This document shows positions 22,837 to 34,635 of a stretch of 64,000 bases of DNA, piece by piece (within the stretch, counting starts at the first letter, position 1; every line of letters starts with the position of its first letter). The DNA comes from Eumeta japonica. Lineage: Eukaryota; Arthropoda; Insecta; Lepidoptera; Psychidae. The stretch spans positions 62,001-126,000 of the forward strand of contig BGZK01001411.1 in assembly GCA_005406025.1 (NCBI GenBank), read 5' to 3'. The translations under genes and the position numbers were made by a program. The notes beneath the pieces were generated by a model. It saw only the letters and a list, made by a program, of their open reading frames with translations, made no database searches and had not been told where the DNA came from.

Positions 22837-25800
22837 ATGAAACTGGTGAGTTGCGTGCCGTAGGGTTAGTGACGTCGCTGCGGCGATTCCGGATCACATA
22901 TTTATCGATTTGAGACTCGTATGAGAGTGATTTGTATTCGATTAATCGCCGCATCGATGTTACGCCGCACTGCGTGTCAGTTGTTTCACGCGTCATGCGT
23001 TAGACTGGAACTCGGATCGAGTATTTCTTACGAGAAATGCTAGAGTTGAGTTTCACGATCCTTTTATCTTCTTTCAATTGTTTGATAAGAAATAACTTAT
23101 TGATTTCCATATCCCGTACATCGATAGTTTTGTCATAAAAATAGATAAGTACTACATATTTAGATAAATGTGATTTTAAGTCCCTATCCGTTAGTAAGTA
23201 AAGGTCAAATCGGTTGGATCAGTAGACGGTTCCTTTATAGTATACGTCCGCATCGAAAATCATTATTGTTAAAGACTATTGTGACAGTTGAGAAATCGTA
23301 AAATCAAAATTTATCATAATTTTAATAATGACAAGCAAAAAATCGATTTATCTGTACATCGATTTATGATAATAACGCGCGCATTCTAACGAGCTAAATT
23401 TGAATTACGTTATTACAATACTTCGCCTGACGACAGTTGACATGTAAAATTTCGATGTGTGTTTCATCGATTAAAAAACATCGTTTAAATCATTCGTAAC
23501 AATAATCGTAAACTAACCAATAATTTCATAATCCGGTTGAAACTCATAATATTTGAAATCATGTAATTATTGATTGATTTACATATCTGGATAGCGTTCA
23601 TCAAACCGGTCGACATGAGATAATGATCGATTTTCATATAATTGTGATCGTAAACCACTGACCTAACAGTCAAGGCAGTGTGGGTCAGCGGAGGCGCTCG
23701 CTCTGTAACACCCATCGGCATTTATGGTTGTTGGTTGTTCTGCTAAAGGTCAAAAGCTCAGACTGGCCTCGCTTCTCGGTATTTAGTAATTGATGCTATT
23801 ATTTATTATTATCTTAGGCATCAGCTATTTGGACACCGATTGTGATTGTTGTTTCTATTTATTCTTTGTTTATAACAATTTTCAGTTCAGAACATTGACA
23901 ACTTATTTTTGCCATTTCACCGCCAAGCTTCTCCATGAGTTTGTCTGTTATAACTTTTTGTTTTGTTAGTACTTTTTTTAATCTCTGCGTGTCTGTGTTT
24001 TAATTAAAATTGGTAGTATTATAGTTAATTACATTTGCCGTATAACATAGTGTACTTAAATCTAGATATGTGATATTCATTTTTATTTTACCTTTCATAA
24101 TTTGACTTTCGATATTTGGTAACGAATAAATTGCACAATAGTTAAATACAATATAACAAGAGGAATATAATTAATAATCTATTACATAAGTTAGGTACGT
24201 TATTTATTATTACTTACTAATTGCAATTTGAAATTAGATAAGTAGGAAGTTATAAATGTCATCGAGAACAATGCCTCATTAGAAATAACTATGTCGCTTA
24301 TTAAACTTTTCAAATGGTGTTGGTGAAAGTGAGCAAGTGAGAAAATTATACTGTATTACGTAATAACTGGAAAATTTTATTTATTGGAGTAGATAACATT
24401 TTTAATAATATTCCTTGATATAATTTAACGTCATCATTCCTACTTATCAATAATTATAACTGATATTATATACTTTATTTCTATTGTAATTCATAGTTCG
24501 GAGTCATTTGACGCTACAAGTACCTGAGGCACGAAGTGGCCTAGCTGTTTCTCAATTTTTCTTTTTACTACCCGCAAATATATTTACATAATAAATTGCT
24601 ATTAAATACCTAGAAACCGTCTGTCCATCTTATTGATATATTTATTGAACAATGTCTTATATTTCATCTTTTATCGTTACTATTAAATTTCTGTCTAGAC
24701 AGAAAATTTTTGTTCTAGAAACGATGTTATAAAGAAAAACGGCTAAGAGCATGTAAGGTCATGATAAATATAGGGTTCCGAAGCCGTTACTACAAGGAAA
24801 TGTACTACTGATGAAACAACTAAGTTGTCACATTTTTTTCCATTTTTTCCCCACGTAATAAGTATAAGCACTTTAGTCGCCCATAACTAGAATGACAAGT
24901 AGGTATGCCGACTATTGCTCTTAAACTAGTGTAGACTAAAAAAGCAGCAAAAGAGCGTATCTTCTTGGCACTTACGTCCTTTTTGTTGAGAAACGCAGTT
25001 TTTCGGCAATAATTCAGGAACAGTATATCCGTTTTTTTTTTAAATAATTTTAGTTGAAAGTATTTATCAAGCATTACCTTCGTAATTTGTTTTTATATTT
25101 TTTGCATATACGTTTTAAAAAATAAAGGGGGACATAATTTATGTTACATTCGGAGCGATTATTTGCGATAATATTCGCTTAATCAAGAAAATTGTCTAAA
25201 AACCTTAAAATTAATTTAAAAGAGCTGTCGAAATATGTGCCACATATGTTTGTTGTTTGCTGCATGTTTGCTGAAAAAAAGTTTTTCCTCTTCTTTGTTT
25301 TTTATTTTATTAAAATTTATGGAGTGCCCCCTTAGAAATATTTATTTTTGTTATTTAACTATTAAAATAAGTAGCGGCGTATACAAGACACCTATACCAT
25401 AAATTTAATTGCTATACATCTTATGGTTTTTTGAGTGAATTCCTGTGACATACAGATGCACGGACGGACGGAAAGATATGACGAAACAATAAGGCTTCCG
25501 TTTTTTTCTATTTTGGCTCGTAACCCTAAAAAGGAAAATAACGAACCCATCGACATCAGATACATAGTTTCGGGGAAGGTGGTACTTTTTAAAAATGTAG
25601 TACAATAATTGTCAATTACATTTTATAAATCGTTTTATGTGATATAGTTGTGTGTCCTTTTGAATAAATGTGTACAAATTTTGTTGTAGATTTTTACATG
25701 TTTTTCGTGTTATAGGCAAAACTCATTATGAATATGTTTCGTTGCTTCCCAAAATTCAAAATTGATGATGCAAAATAATATTGCATTAAGAACGACTACT

Positions 25801-28800
25801 CGCCACGCCCTTGTAACTTAAGCATGGTTAAGTCGATTTATCTTGACTCATCATTATGATAATAACACAGATTTGTACGTAGGTCATACACATAATTTCG
25901 TGATAATGAATAATAAAATAATCGTTTACCATTTGCATAATAATAACTTTACTAACACGTACAACTTACACAAGTTTCTTAATAGCGAATCTCAAAAAAA
26001 TGTCATATTTAAATTCAAGCTTAGACGTATTCTGGCTATCGTTATGATTTATAGTTAACCTCTGAGACTACTTTACGTAACTTCTAACCGACGCGGGTGT
26101 AACCATCGCTCGATTGCTTAAGCGGTAAGGCAACTAACTCAAAAATATTTTAACGTTATGTCCTGAAAATTACGGAGATTTTCAGGATAACATATCGTAG
26201 TGCTTCACACTGTTGGTACGACAAGAACTGTTCTTGTAACGGCAACCTGTTGATTGATAAAGTACAGCAACGCGCCGTTCACATTCTTGAAATCACACGA
26301 TCTTTTGAAACAATAGGCACGATCTTAGAGTCGCCATGAAGCTAAAGACACAGAGAAGGGTAAAGAAGAATAATTTTTATAGTAATCGAAAGCGATGTTG
26401 CATGTTTGGTATGTTTCTGAGGTACGTTGGTTGTAGAGCTATACAGACAACAATTTTTCGAAGAAACTGTGCAACGACTCAAAATGCCATAGCCTTCTAA
26501 TGCGACCTTGTGCAACTCATACAATGCCCTTTTCCAGAAAGGGGTTTCTTTTGTAACTACATCAGTGCAAAGTCTTCTCGGTGGATACAAGTGTATCATT
26601 CTATTTCCTTGTACAGCGGAAGCCAATATCGGTCGATGTTGTAATCAGCACATAAGTTAAATAAATAAACATATGCATGTATGTACGTGCATATGTACAA
26701 CAAAACTCAAAGTTGAACTTACTTCTGCCTCGCCAACGAACATAATAATCAAGCTATCGCTGTTTGTAACCAAACTGAAGAGATTTGAAAAAGATAATGA
26801 TATGAAAAAGCTCTAATGAGGAGACAGATAAGATTACGACTTTGTATTAATTTTTATTTGATGTAACAATTTTAAGCGTTCAAGACTATCTTTTTCCTTG
26901 TCTCACGATTGTTCGATTCAACTTAGAGACCGCCGTTAAGCAAGAAGATGAGTCGAGATAATCGAGTGTCATATCTTATACGTTTTGATTCGACAAGAGC
27001 AAATGCAATCATTTCTGGAAACATTGCATGCAGTTCTGCTCGCCTGCATGTTTGCCCTTGAGTTCAAACATTAATACATCTAGTTCCTCTCACCGACTGT
27101 TTGTTATATCGTCGGACCGTAAATTTGAAGTCCATGACGTCTATAATTTGCACTAACGGCAGATGTGCATTACAAAATTTGTTACAAGCAATAATGATTT
27201 ATGAGATTAAAACAAATCGGACGCGGTACGATGAAAGGACATAGTATTGTTGTACTTATAATACTAATTTTTCATTTGAGATGCGTAGTTTATTAAGCAT
27301 GATTTTATTTTGAATTATAATGAGGTTTTATTTTATTTTATCTTAATCGGTTCGTAAGTCCATTATATAGCCTAGACTCAATGCCTTGTACGTTGCATAT
27401 TTTTATGAAGACCTGGAAAACAAAAATGTTATGCTTAATATGCAAGTATATTATTGCTTTTGTTATTTTAAACTTCTGTCACTGCACTCTCGAGGAATAT
27501 TGAACTGAAATTGTGAAATCAATGTTAATCGACAATTTATTCATTTAATATATTGTAATCGCTAATGAAATGTAGATTACATTAAAAATATTATTTTAGG
27601 TGTAAATCAAAAGTATTAAATTGACCATGACGTTATGTATTACTATTATTATTATAAAACCGCGCCTATTTCTTAGAAGGGTGTGCAAAGACTAAGGATA
27701 TACACCCGAAACAATCTTTGCATATCTCTTTCGCTTCACTGACGCCCATACACCTTTTTATGCAAGCTTGTCGATTTCGGGTGCTTAAAATTTGGCCCTT
27801 TCTTAGTATGCTATCAATTTGGTCTGCAGAGGATTTTTTTGGACGACCCTTGTCGACCTTTCCATCACACAATCGCTTTATAGTTCTGATATGTCAGTCC
27901 ACTTTCGTTCATTTTTTCAATATGGCCAAACCACAGAAACAGGCTTTTTTCAATTTTAATCATTGATTGCATCTTCTTTCAAACCTTACCGCTATTTGAC
28001 TTCACTATTCTTGCATCAATTTTTCAAAAACTCCCCACACGGGCTACGCAGAGATTGCATCTCCACTGCATTGATTCTATTTTCATATTTCTCACACCAT
28101 ACTAATGTCGACCTTCGTACGTAAGAGTTATCTTGAATTTTTTTTTTCAAGTTGCACTACATTATTTCAAAGAAATACGATAAATACGCTATTTCATATA
28201 AAAGGATTTATATTTGATAAGAAGAAACGGGAAAATTCAATATACAGCTTCAAATTTTGGCGACAATTAATTTTATTAAAAATCAAATGTTGAAGTAACA
28301 AAAAAATTGTAGAATAAATAATAATGTTGAAAAAAAAGTGCATGTGGGTAATGAGATCCAATTTATGAGCAGGTGAAGCCGCAAGAGTTGCTAATATACT
28401 TACTAACTACGTTTGTAATCAATTTTTTTCGTTTATGATATACTATTAACAAAATCTACTACAAAAAGAAACAAAATTATTTACAAACCTAACTCGTTTA
28501 AGGTGTGTATGTACGTAAGCGAAATTTGAGAAAAAGAAGTAAAATTATACTATATCACGAATTTGTGCTAATTTTTTTCTCCAATAAACTATAGTATAAT
28601 ACGATTCTAGGTGCATCATTTTTCTAAAAGTTTTAATTGTTTGTTTAAGAAATAAACTCACCAAATTAATTTAATTTATCTTCTAGCTCATCATCACTGC
28701 TATCCTTGGAGCCGCGACCGCGCGCTACGCGCAGGGTCCCTCCTCTGGAGACCACCAAGAGGGGTCGAACCGCCCTCAGTCCTCCTTCGAAAAGAATGCC

Positions 28801-31800
28801 AGGATCTTAGCGTTAGATTCTGATGTCAAAGAAGATTCTTTTAGATATAACTACGAGACCGAGAACGGGATCAAGGCGGAAGAACAAGGCCACGAGGTAA
28901 TTAGTATTTAATTGAAGTCGAAATCGCGTCGATTAAACTGTTCATGGATATGGTAAGCGAAATTACAGAAATAGGTTCGCTTGTCAATGAGCACGACGAC
29001 TGTTGGTGTCGGTTTTCATTGAAAGACTATTTCAAAGAATAAACTGCGTAATTCTTCATTTATGAAAGTTAACTCGGAGGAGAGACTCGGCCACTACAAC
29101 CGCTATATAACTTTACAGGCTGATGGCATTCAGGCCCAAGGCGGTTTCCAGTACACCGGCGATGACGGACAGTTGTACGCGATCAGCTACGCGGCCGACC
29201 AGGGCGGCTTCCAACCCCAAGGTGCTCATCTGCCCACCGCTCCTCCCACTCCGGAAGCCATACTGAAGGCCCTGGAACAGAACGCGGCCGATGAAGCGGC
29301 TGGCATCATTGACGATGGTTATTATGATTATTTAATATTTCATAAAATTTCTCTTTTAAATACTTCACTTTTTTCTGAAATACTTTATTTTTAATTTTAT
29401 TATACTAAGCCTTTACTGGTTGTATAAATCTGTTTACATTCTTACTTATTATTATTTGGTATTATTAACATTATTACTATATAATGTAATAATGTGATTT
29501 TTAATATTTTTTACATTTTGATAGATTTAGTTTTGCATTGCATTCTCAATCTACGAAAACAACTTTGTTCTTCGTCTGGGCATCAGTTAAGAAGTTCTAA
29601 ACGCATCGATATAGAACTTTCATCGTTCGATGCAGAATAGTTTATAAATGGTACAAGGCTATTTATTTTTAAATCCTGTACACCCTCCAAGATTTTTTTA
29701 TTTACCCAAAGCGCCTAGCGGGACTGGAGACAGAGAGGATGGGTGACTGTTAATTCAGAATAAAAAAACTAGAAACTCCATTAAGTTTCCATCTGTATGC
29801 GACAATTGCATAATACATAACATGTCCCCGAAAATACCCGAGCGCGTATTGTTTTGTTCAGATTTTTGATGTTTTCAAAGTCAATGCGTCAAGTTATTGA
29901 AAAAGCGCGTTGCTCGCCGGCCTTACTTGTATTCATGAGTCAACCTTTTCATGTAAGCTTGTCACAGCTCATTTTATTTTTGGTAGAAAATGGTTAGTCT
30001 ATTTGCATAATTAGTTAACACATAATCTGTTTACACAATGTTTTATTTTTTTTTTATAAAGCCCAAGCTTTTGAAACAAGTCACACAAATCACTTAATAT
30101 TAAAAAAATAACTTGGACCTTAATTCTGAATAAAAAACAAAATCCATTACCTTGAATTAACATAGAACCTTATTATGTGAACTAAAGGATTTTGTAAAGA
30201 ACGATCAAAAAAGTATTACACAGTGACTACACAGAGGCCATAAATTATCACACTCTATACAATTTACAATCTATCACTTGATTCACTGACATCCATCAAT
30301 CTTTTAATGCTAGATCATCTCTATCAGTATTTTAGAATATGACCGTTGTTTAATATGCCACCGATTTCATTAACATAAAATTTTCCAGGGTGACACTTGC
30401 CGACCCTTCCAGCACTTCATATGTTCCATCATTCCTTTTGACTTATTTTGCGAATATTTCATGTTCCAAGTTTAAATCAGAAATTAGTTGTGCTTGTAAG
30501 AAGAAATATCAGTGAATATTCATGAATGTCATTCTGTGAACAACTTATATACCACAGTGCATGTTCAGTTATCTGTCTTAGTCTTATCTCATTCAATCCA
30601 AGTCCCTCAAAACAATTAAGGTTTGTGGGAAAGTACGTCTCACCAGTGGTATGATTAAAACTTGACGCAACATTTTCTATGAAAAACTGAACGAGTTCTT
30701 TCCTCGGTCGGTACCAGTGCCGCAAGCGTAACAATGAGCATCGAACCCGGAACAACATAGCTCAGTCCCTCTAGTCACGTACGCGTTACCATATACGAGC
30801 GCATACATAACTTTAGTAATACAGCCTCGAAGACAAAGCGCGGATTTCAAAAGTGTCTCAAATCTCACAAAAGATTACCAGCGTCCGCCGCTCTTAAAGC
30901 GTGCAACACTTCACGACAATAGCGTGCGCGCGCGCAGCCAGCTAATTTACGAATTTTCAACATTTCTTCATTGTCTTTACGTGATTTAGTTAACTGTAAA
31001 TATTCATGCTGTTGAAATATCGCGAATCATTTTGTCACGTTAAAATTCCAAGCGAGAGATGAAAGATTTGGGTCGGACGAATCGCATTTTTAAGTTCAAT
31101 GTTTGTAATGCTAATCACTCACAACCAATGGAGCAAATTACAAATCTGTATCAGTAACGACTGTGCATCGCATCGAAACAGTGATCGATCGTGCTTAGAA
31201 ATTTCGAGACTTTTTAAGCAATTTTTTTTTTGACGAAATATTAAAGATCAAAAGCTGCGCCCCCCATCGGAGCCTTTCTAACGTTGTTACAAAGTGATGT
31301 AAATCCGCAAATCATCCAGAGTCAGTTAGAAAGGCGGTATCGCGCAACGATTAGCTTTAAGTTTCCCAAGATCTACGCTAGACGGCGCGGCCGTTGGGAA
31401 ACGCGGCAAAGGTCAGGCGGAGGACGCATGATCTGGTCACACGCGGGTGCTCGGACACGCCTAATCGAATACGAAAGGAATGGAGCATTGTCTTACGAAG
31501 TTTTCTCGAGGGTACAGGCTCTGTGACGTACCTGATGCTTATATTACGAGTTAGATTGAATTAAATTCAAAATGCAACGCAACTCGCGACCTCATTTAGA
31601 AGGTTCAAAATAATAAATTACAAAATAAATAAAAACCGTTTTCAGAAACCTATTTAAACGATTTTTTAATAACAGCTTTGGAAAATAACCAATTTTTGGA
31701 ATCGGTGCCAACTAAACATAGACCGTACACAGTTATGTCTTTTTAGAAAAAGGATGTGTCCTTTTTGACCAAATGTTTAACGTTTCATATTCATTTTTAT

Positions 31801-33684
31801 AGGTTATATTTTCTTTTGTCGTGCTTTATCTGGAATCTATCCAAAAATAATTATTTTTTGTTTTCGAAGTCTGTTTAAAAAAATATTTAAATAGGTTTTT
31901 GAAGCGGTTTTTATTTTTATTTTTTTCACACTTTTTAATTATCTAGTCATTACAACTTTATCACTCATTTAGCCACTTTACATGTGCAACTAACCCATGG
32001 TCAATAAAATTAGCCAGGTATCTCCTTTATTTTAGTACTGAGTTGGCGGAGAAGCAGTTCCGGTCCAGTATTTATTGTTCGCTCGTAATTATGCTAAGGT
32101 TTTTACATTCTTAATTGCAGTGCAACTACCAAATTATTCTTATAGAAACCAAATTAATTCATCTTATCCTTTATAATTTCAAAGTTTTACAATTCATGTA
32201 ATTCACATTTTCATTCATTTCCATATTAAATTCACTCACCCTGTTTCTACTCTAATGGCTAAAGAGTTTCGATGTGTTCGTGATAAGATTGTCACGTTGG
32301 AACTGTACAAATTAATGAAAATAAGTAGGTTATTAATGAATAAATAACTTTAATTGTGTGTATAATAGGTTTTACTAATACGCATTGAAGAGTAATTTCT
32401 TGCAGCAAAAGGCATTATCATCCCCTAAATCCTAACCGTTAAGAAGTGCTGTGGTTTTCATCATCAACTCGACAGGGTGAGATGATAACTACCAGTGGCA
32501 AAACTTGAATCACTAAAAAAAGAGCTCAAACAGAACTATAAGTGCCTATAATATTAGGGTATCTCTCTATTTCCCTGAGATTCGATCATTAAGATCATGA
32601 CTTAGTGACCATAGGACCGCCTCGGGAGTATATCCTTTTGAGCAATTTTGTTCTTTTAAATCGATTCGCAATTGACGAAATTATAGCTGAATATACATAA
32701 AAAAATGTAAGTTTCTTTTATGTTTATTCAGCAATAACTTCTTGTTGAATCGATTAATAAATGACGGAGTTTAGAGCTAAAAATTCGAAAAAAAAAATTC
32801 ATCCGAATTAAGATCCTCCTTTTTTGAGATGAACGCGTACAGGATGATAATAAACAGACGTTCGCTGTCGGTAAAGTGCTCTTGACTTTTCTCAGCATAA
32901 TAAATTCACATGGAATAGAAAGAAGAGAAAATTTCGCTTAGATAAGAAAAATTTATGATTGTTTTGTATTTATATTTAGTATTTATTTATGAGCGGCAAT
33001 ACTAAATATAAAATATTTAGTATTGTCGCACATGCACATCTCTCACATGCACATTAGATATGAAAAAAAGAATTAAAACGATGCTGGATTTTTCGTATGT
33101 CGTTAGTTTCTAATTTATGTCATTATTTTTAGTTTATTTTTATATTCCTTTAAATAGAATACTAGTATCAGCGTTTTACTCATATATAAACCTAATTAGT
33201 AAATGAATAATTAAGAGACGTTTGTCTGCTTGAGCCTGTAACTCAATTTGTTCGAGGACAATCACAGTTTTACTACAACTGAATGTTGTAAATTCACCGT
33301 TTTGTATGCACGAAATTAAAAATGCATACCCTATCATAAACAGGTATTGAATAAAGATCAAGAGAACTAATGTTATATTGAATATTTGATGTCGTCATGT
33401 GTGTCAAATTTCTGTAAATTTCAGCTTTTTCATTATAAAATGCAACGTCGCCGTTGTTTCACTTTGGAGGCAATAATTTATTATAGAATATAACACAACC
33501 TTAAGCTTTTTTTTTAACCTTATTTAAGTAAATCGTTTCGATCTCAATTAAAAAAAAAAAAATCTGTTTTACAGGTCAATATCATGCCGAGAAATATGGT
33601 GGTGGCGGCGCCGGATTTGCGGGGCAGCAGTACAACGCTCAGGCGCAGGCGCAGGCCGGTTACAGGAAACCCTACAATTACTAA
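22837..33684 (+). CDS. Cuticular protein, RR-1 type (pupal cuticle protein 20-like), 4 exons
   Basis: Secreted structural protein of the exoskeleton that should bind chitin. Coding exons are 22837-22845, 28687-28896, 29119-29317 and 33575-33684, with GT/AG ends and matching phases (0, 0, 1), giving 175 aa. Residues 1-15 are a signal peptide ([15 protein letters not shown]), split by intron 1 after codon 3 as usual for insect cuticle genes. A short linker has FEKNARIL, then the Rebers-Riddiford domain spans about residues 55-116: [51 protein letters not shown]. It is RR-1 in form, but the usual AxExGY core reads AADQGGF. The tail (about 140-175) is rich in Gly, Gln, Ala and Tyr and ends GYRKPYNY. 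Intron 2 splits the RR domain after the GHE codons, unlike gene 2, where the whole RR domain is in one exon. The donor after exon 3 (GTTATT) is weak. Introns 1 and 3 are 5.8 and 4.3 kb. The name pupal cuticle protein 20-like is from memory of moth homologues. Confidence 0.92.
24728..25545 (+). mobile_element. Near full-length 'GGGTTCCG' non-autonomous element (copy 3)
   Basis: It starts AACGGCTAAGAGCATGT, with TATAGGGTTCCGAAGCCGTT, AAGCACTTTAGTCGCC and TATGCCGACTATTGCT as in copy 2. It continues through GGAGCGATTATTTGCGATAA and a GGAGTGCCCCCTTAG segment to a terminal block with CACGGACGGACGGAAAGATA and TGGCTCGTAACCCTAAAAAG. The order of these blocks matches what I remember of an ~800-bp Lepidoptera repeat that ends ACGGAACCCTAAAAA. 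No protein is encoded. It sits inside intron 1 of cuticle gene 1, in sense orientation. Confidence 0.6.
26210..26640 (+). pseudogene. Possible non-LTR retrotransposon polymerase remnant
   Basis: One short reading, [14 protein letters not shown], resembles the LDxVQRRAxRI motif near the C-terminus of some LINE polymerases. The rest is broken by stops on this strand, while the opposite strand is open for 95 codons without a recognisable domain. Weak. Confidence 0.25.
27640..28107 (-). pseudogene. LINE (RTE-like) polymerase C-terminal tail, copy 1
   Basis: Minus-strand fragments read [38 protein letters not shown], then after a frameshift [32 protein letters not shown] and [13 protein letters not shown]. 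This is the conserved tail of a non-LTR retrotransposon very common in moths, normally reading GHVERMNExRLTKQIYRA followed by a GRPRK and CKDR segment. The stretch beyond the end resembles a LINE 3' end (ATAGGCGCGGTTTTATAATA). It is decayed and lies in intron 1 of cuticle gene 1. Confidence 0.75.
28897..29118 (+). other. Intron 2 of cuticle gene 1
   Basis: 222 bases, starting GTAATT and ending ACTTTACAG. It interrupts the RR domain. Confidence 0.85.
29318..33574 (+). other. Intron 3 of cuticle gene 1
   Basis: 4.26 kb, ending CTGTTTTACAG. It contains a GC-rich patch at 31260-31530 with an 81-codon frame ([11 protein letters not shown] vaguely recalls Tc1 transposases, too weak to call) and an inverted repeat at 32993-33029. 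No other gene was seen. Confidence 0.7.
32993..33029. repeat. 15-bp inverted repeat with 7-base loop
   Basis: Left arm GCGGCAATACTAAAT, right arm ATTTAGTATTGTCGC, with one mismatch. It could form a short hairpin in the pre-mRNA of gene 1. Confidence 0.7.
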
Positions 33685-33950
33685 TGCAAATTCCTAACAC
33701 ATAGAAATTAATCATGATTTTATTGATAACATTAATGCAATTAAAATACTCACTACAACACGACCGATGAGATTGGTCTCCCAGATGCGATAATATAAAA
33801 TTTTGAATAATTTCTATAAGCGAATACGTGTTCGTATGACAGGTGTAATTAACGCGAATGTGATATACAGGTGGTACAGTGTCATATGAGCACGTAGTGA
33901 AGGGATATGTTATAGCATAGTCGTTCACAATGTACCTTATTTATTACATT

Positions 33951-33956
33951 AATAAA
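33951..33956 (+). terminator. Polyadenylation signal of cuticle gene 1
   Basis: AATAAA 267 bases after the stop codon, followed by a TGTAATTTTATTTTC stretch that would suit the downstream U-rich element. Confidence 0.65.
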
Positions 33957-34260
33957 AGTGATATACAACAAAGTGTAATTTTATTTTCAACTGTCCCATC
34001 AACTTAGATTGTTTCGTTTATTTATCAAATTAACAAAAGGTTATATATTTATATATATATAGAAATTCAAAGTCCGTGTGTTTGTAGTCGCTAAATTATA
34101 TAAGTTATCGGTAGATTGATTTAAAATTTTGATATAGTATTTCATTCAAATACTATGTAATTACTACTTTTTGTATTTGTTTCATTGAATCGAACTACTA
34201 CACCGATTCTAAAAATTCTATCACTAGAAGAAAAATTACATTAGCCGCAAGTACTATACC

Positions 34261-34495
34261 TTATATTTCATAATGATCCTTAATAAAATTTGCCCCGACT
34301 TCGTGCGAATCGGGACCGAAAACCGGTAGCGATATGGAAATTAAAAATGATGTCGGCATTAGGATCAGTACCGGGATCGTAATTATGACCGCAAACGAAA
34401 TTGAGGTTGCAGCAAGTTCGATCGTCATCGAAGGAATACATCCTTTATTCACGTGGGTGAAGCAGCGAGTGGAAATCATTTTTCTAACAAAAAAT
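34261..34495. repeat. GATCG/GGGACC-rich dispersed repeat
   Basis: Contains AATCGGGACCGAAAACCGG, CAGTACCGGGATCGTAA and GTTCGATCGTCATCGAAGGA. It shares vocabulary with segments near 9775 and 13755 and, reversed, 52021-52340. Confidence 0.4.
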
Positions 34496-34590
34496 ACATG
34501 GTAAATTATTACAAATCTTTAATTTTAAAACATCTAACTCGATAAATAAAATCTAATTCAACAGTGTTTTTTATTTGCTTCTTGTCGTCG

Positions 34591-34593
<3 letters not shown>

Positions 34594-34633
<40 letters not shown>
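34594..34633. repeat. TA microsatellite, 20 units
   Basis: Uninterrupted 40-base AT alternation. Confidence 0.95.

Positions 34634-34635
<2 letters not shown>

Larger units (their letters stand above)
22846..28686 (+). other. Intron 1 of cuticle gene 1
   Basis: 5.8 kb between codon 3 and the rest of the signal peptide, starting GTGAGT and ending TTATCTTCTAG. It contains the long dispersed repeat at 24728-25545, a possible LINE remnant near 26210-26640 and a LINE polymerase tail at 27640-28107. Such large first introns often hold enhancers; none can be pointed to here. Confidence 0.8.

Noticed and set aside
22655..22996. 113-codon minus-strand frame across the gene 1 promoter and first exon
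   Set aside because: It runs antisense through a TATA box and leader, in GC-rich DNA that favours open frames, and has no recognisable domain.
26101..26145. tRNA-like sequence around TTGCTTAAGCGGTAAGG
   Set aside because: No cloverleaf could be drawn; the A-box match is poor and no B box was seen.
31284..31526. Frame with [11 protein letters not shown] resembling the GGGSxMVWG motif of Tc1 transposases
   Set aside because: Only one short motif and no catalytic neighbours; too weak to call a transposon.
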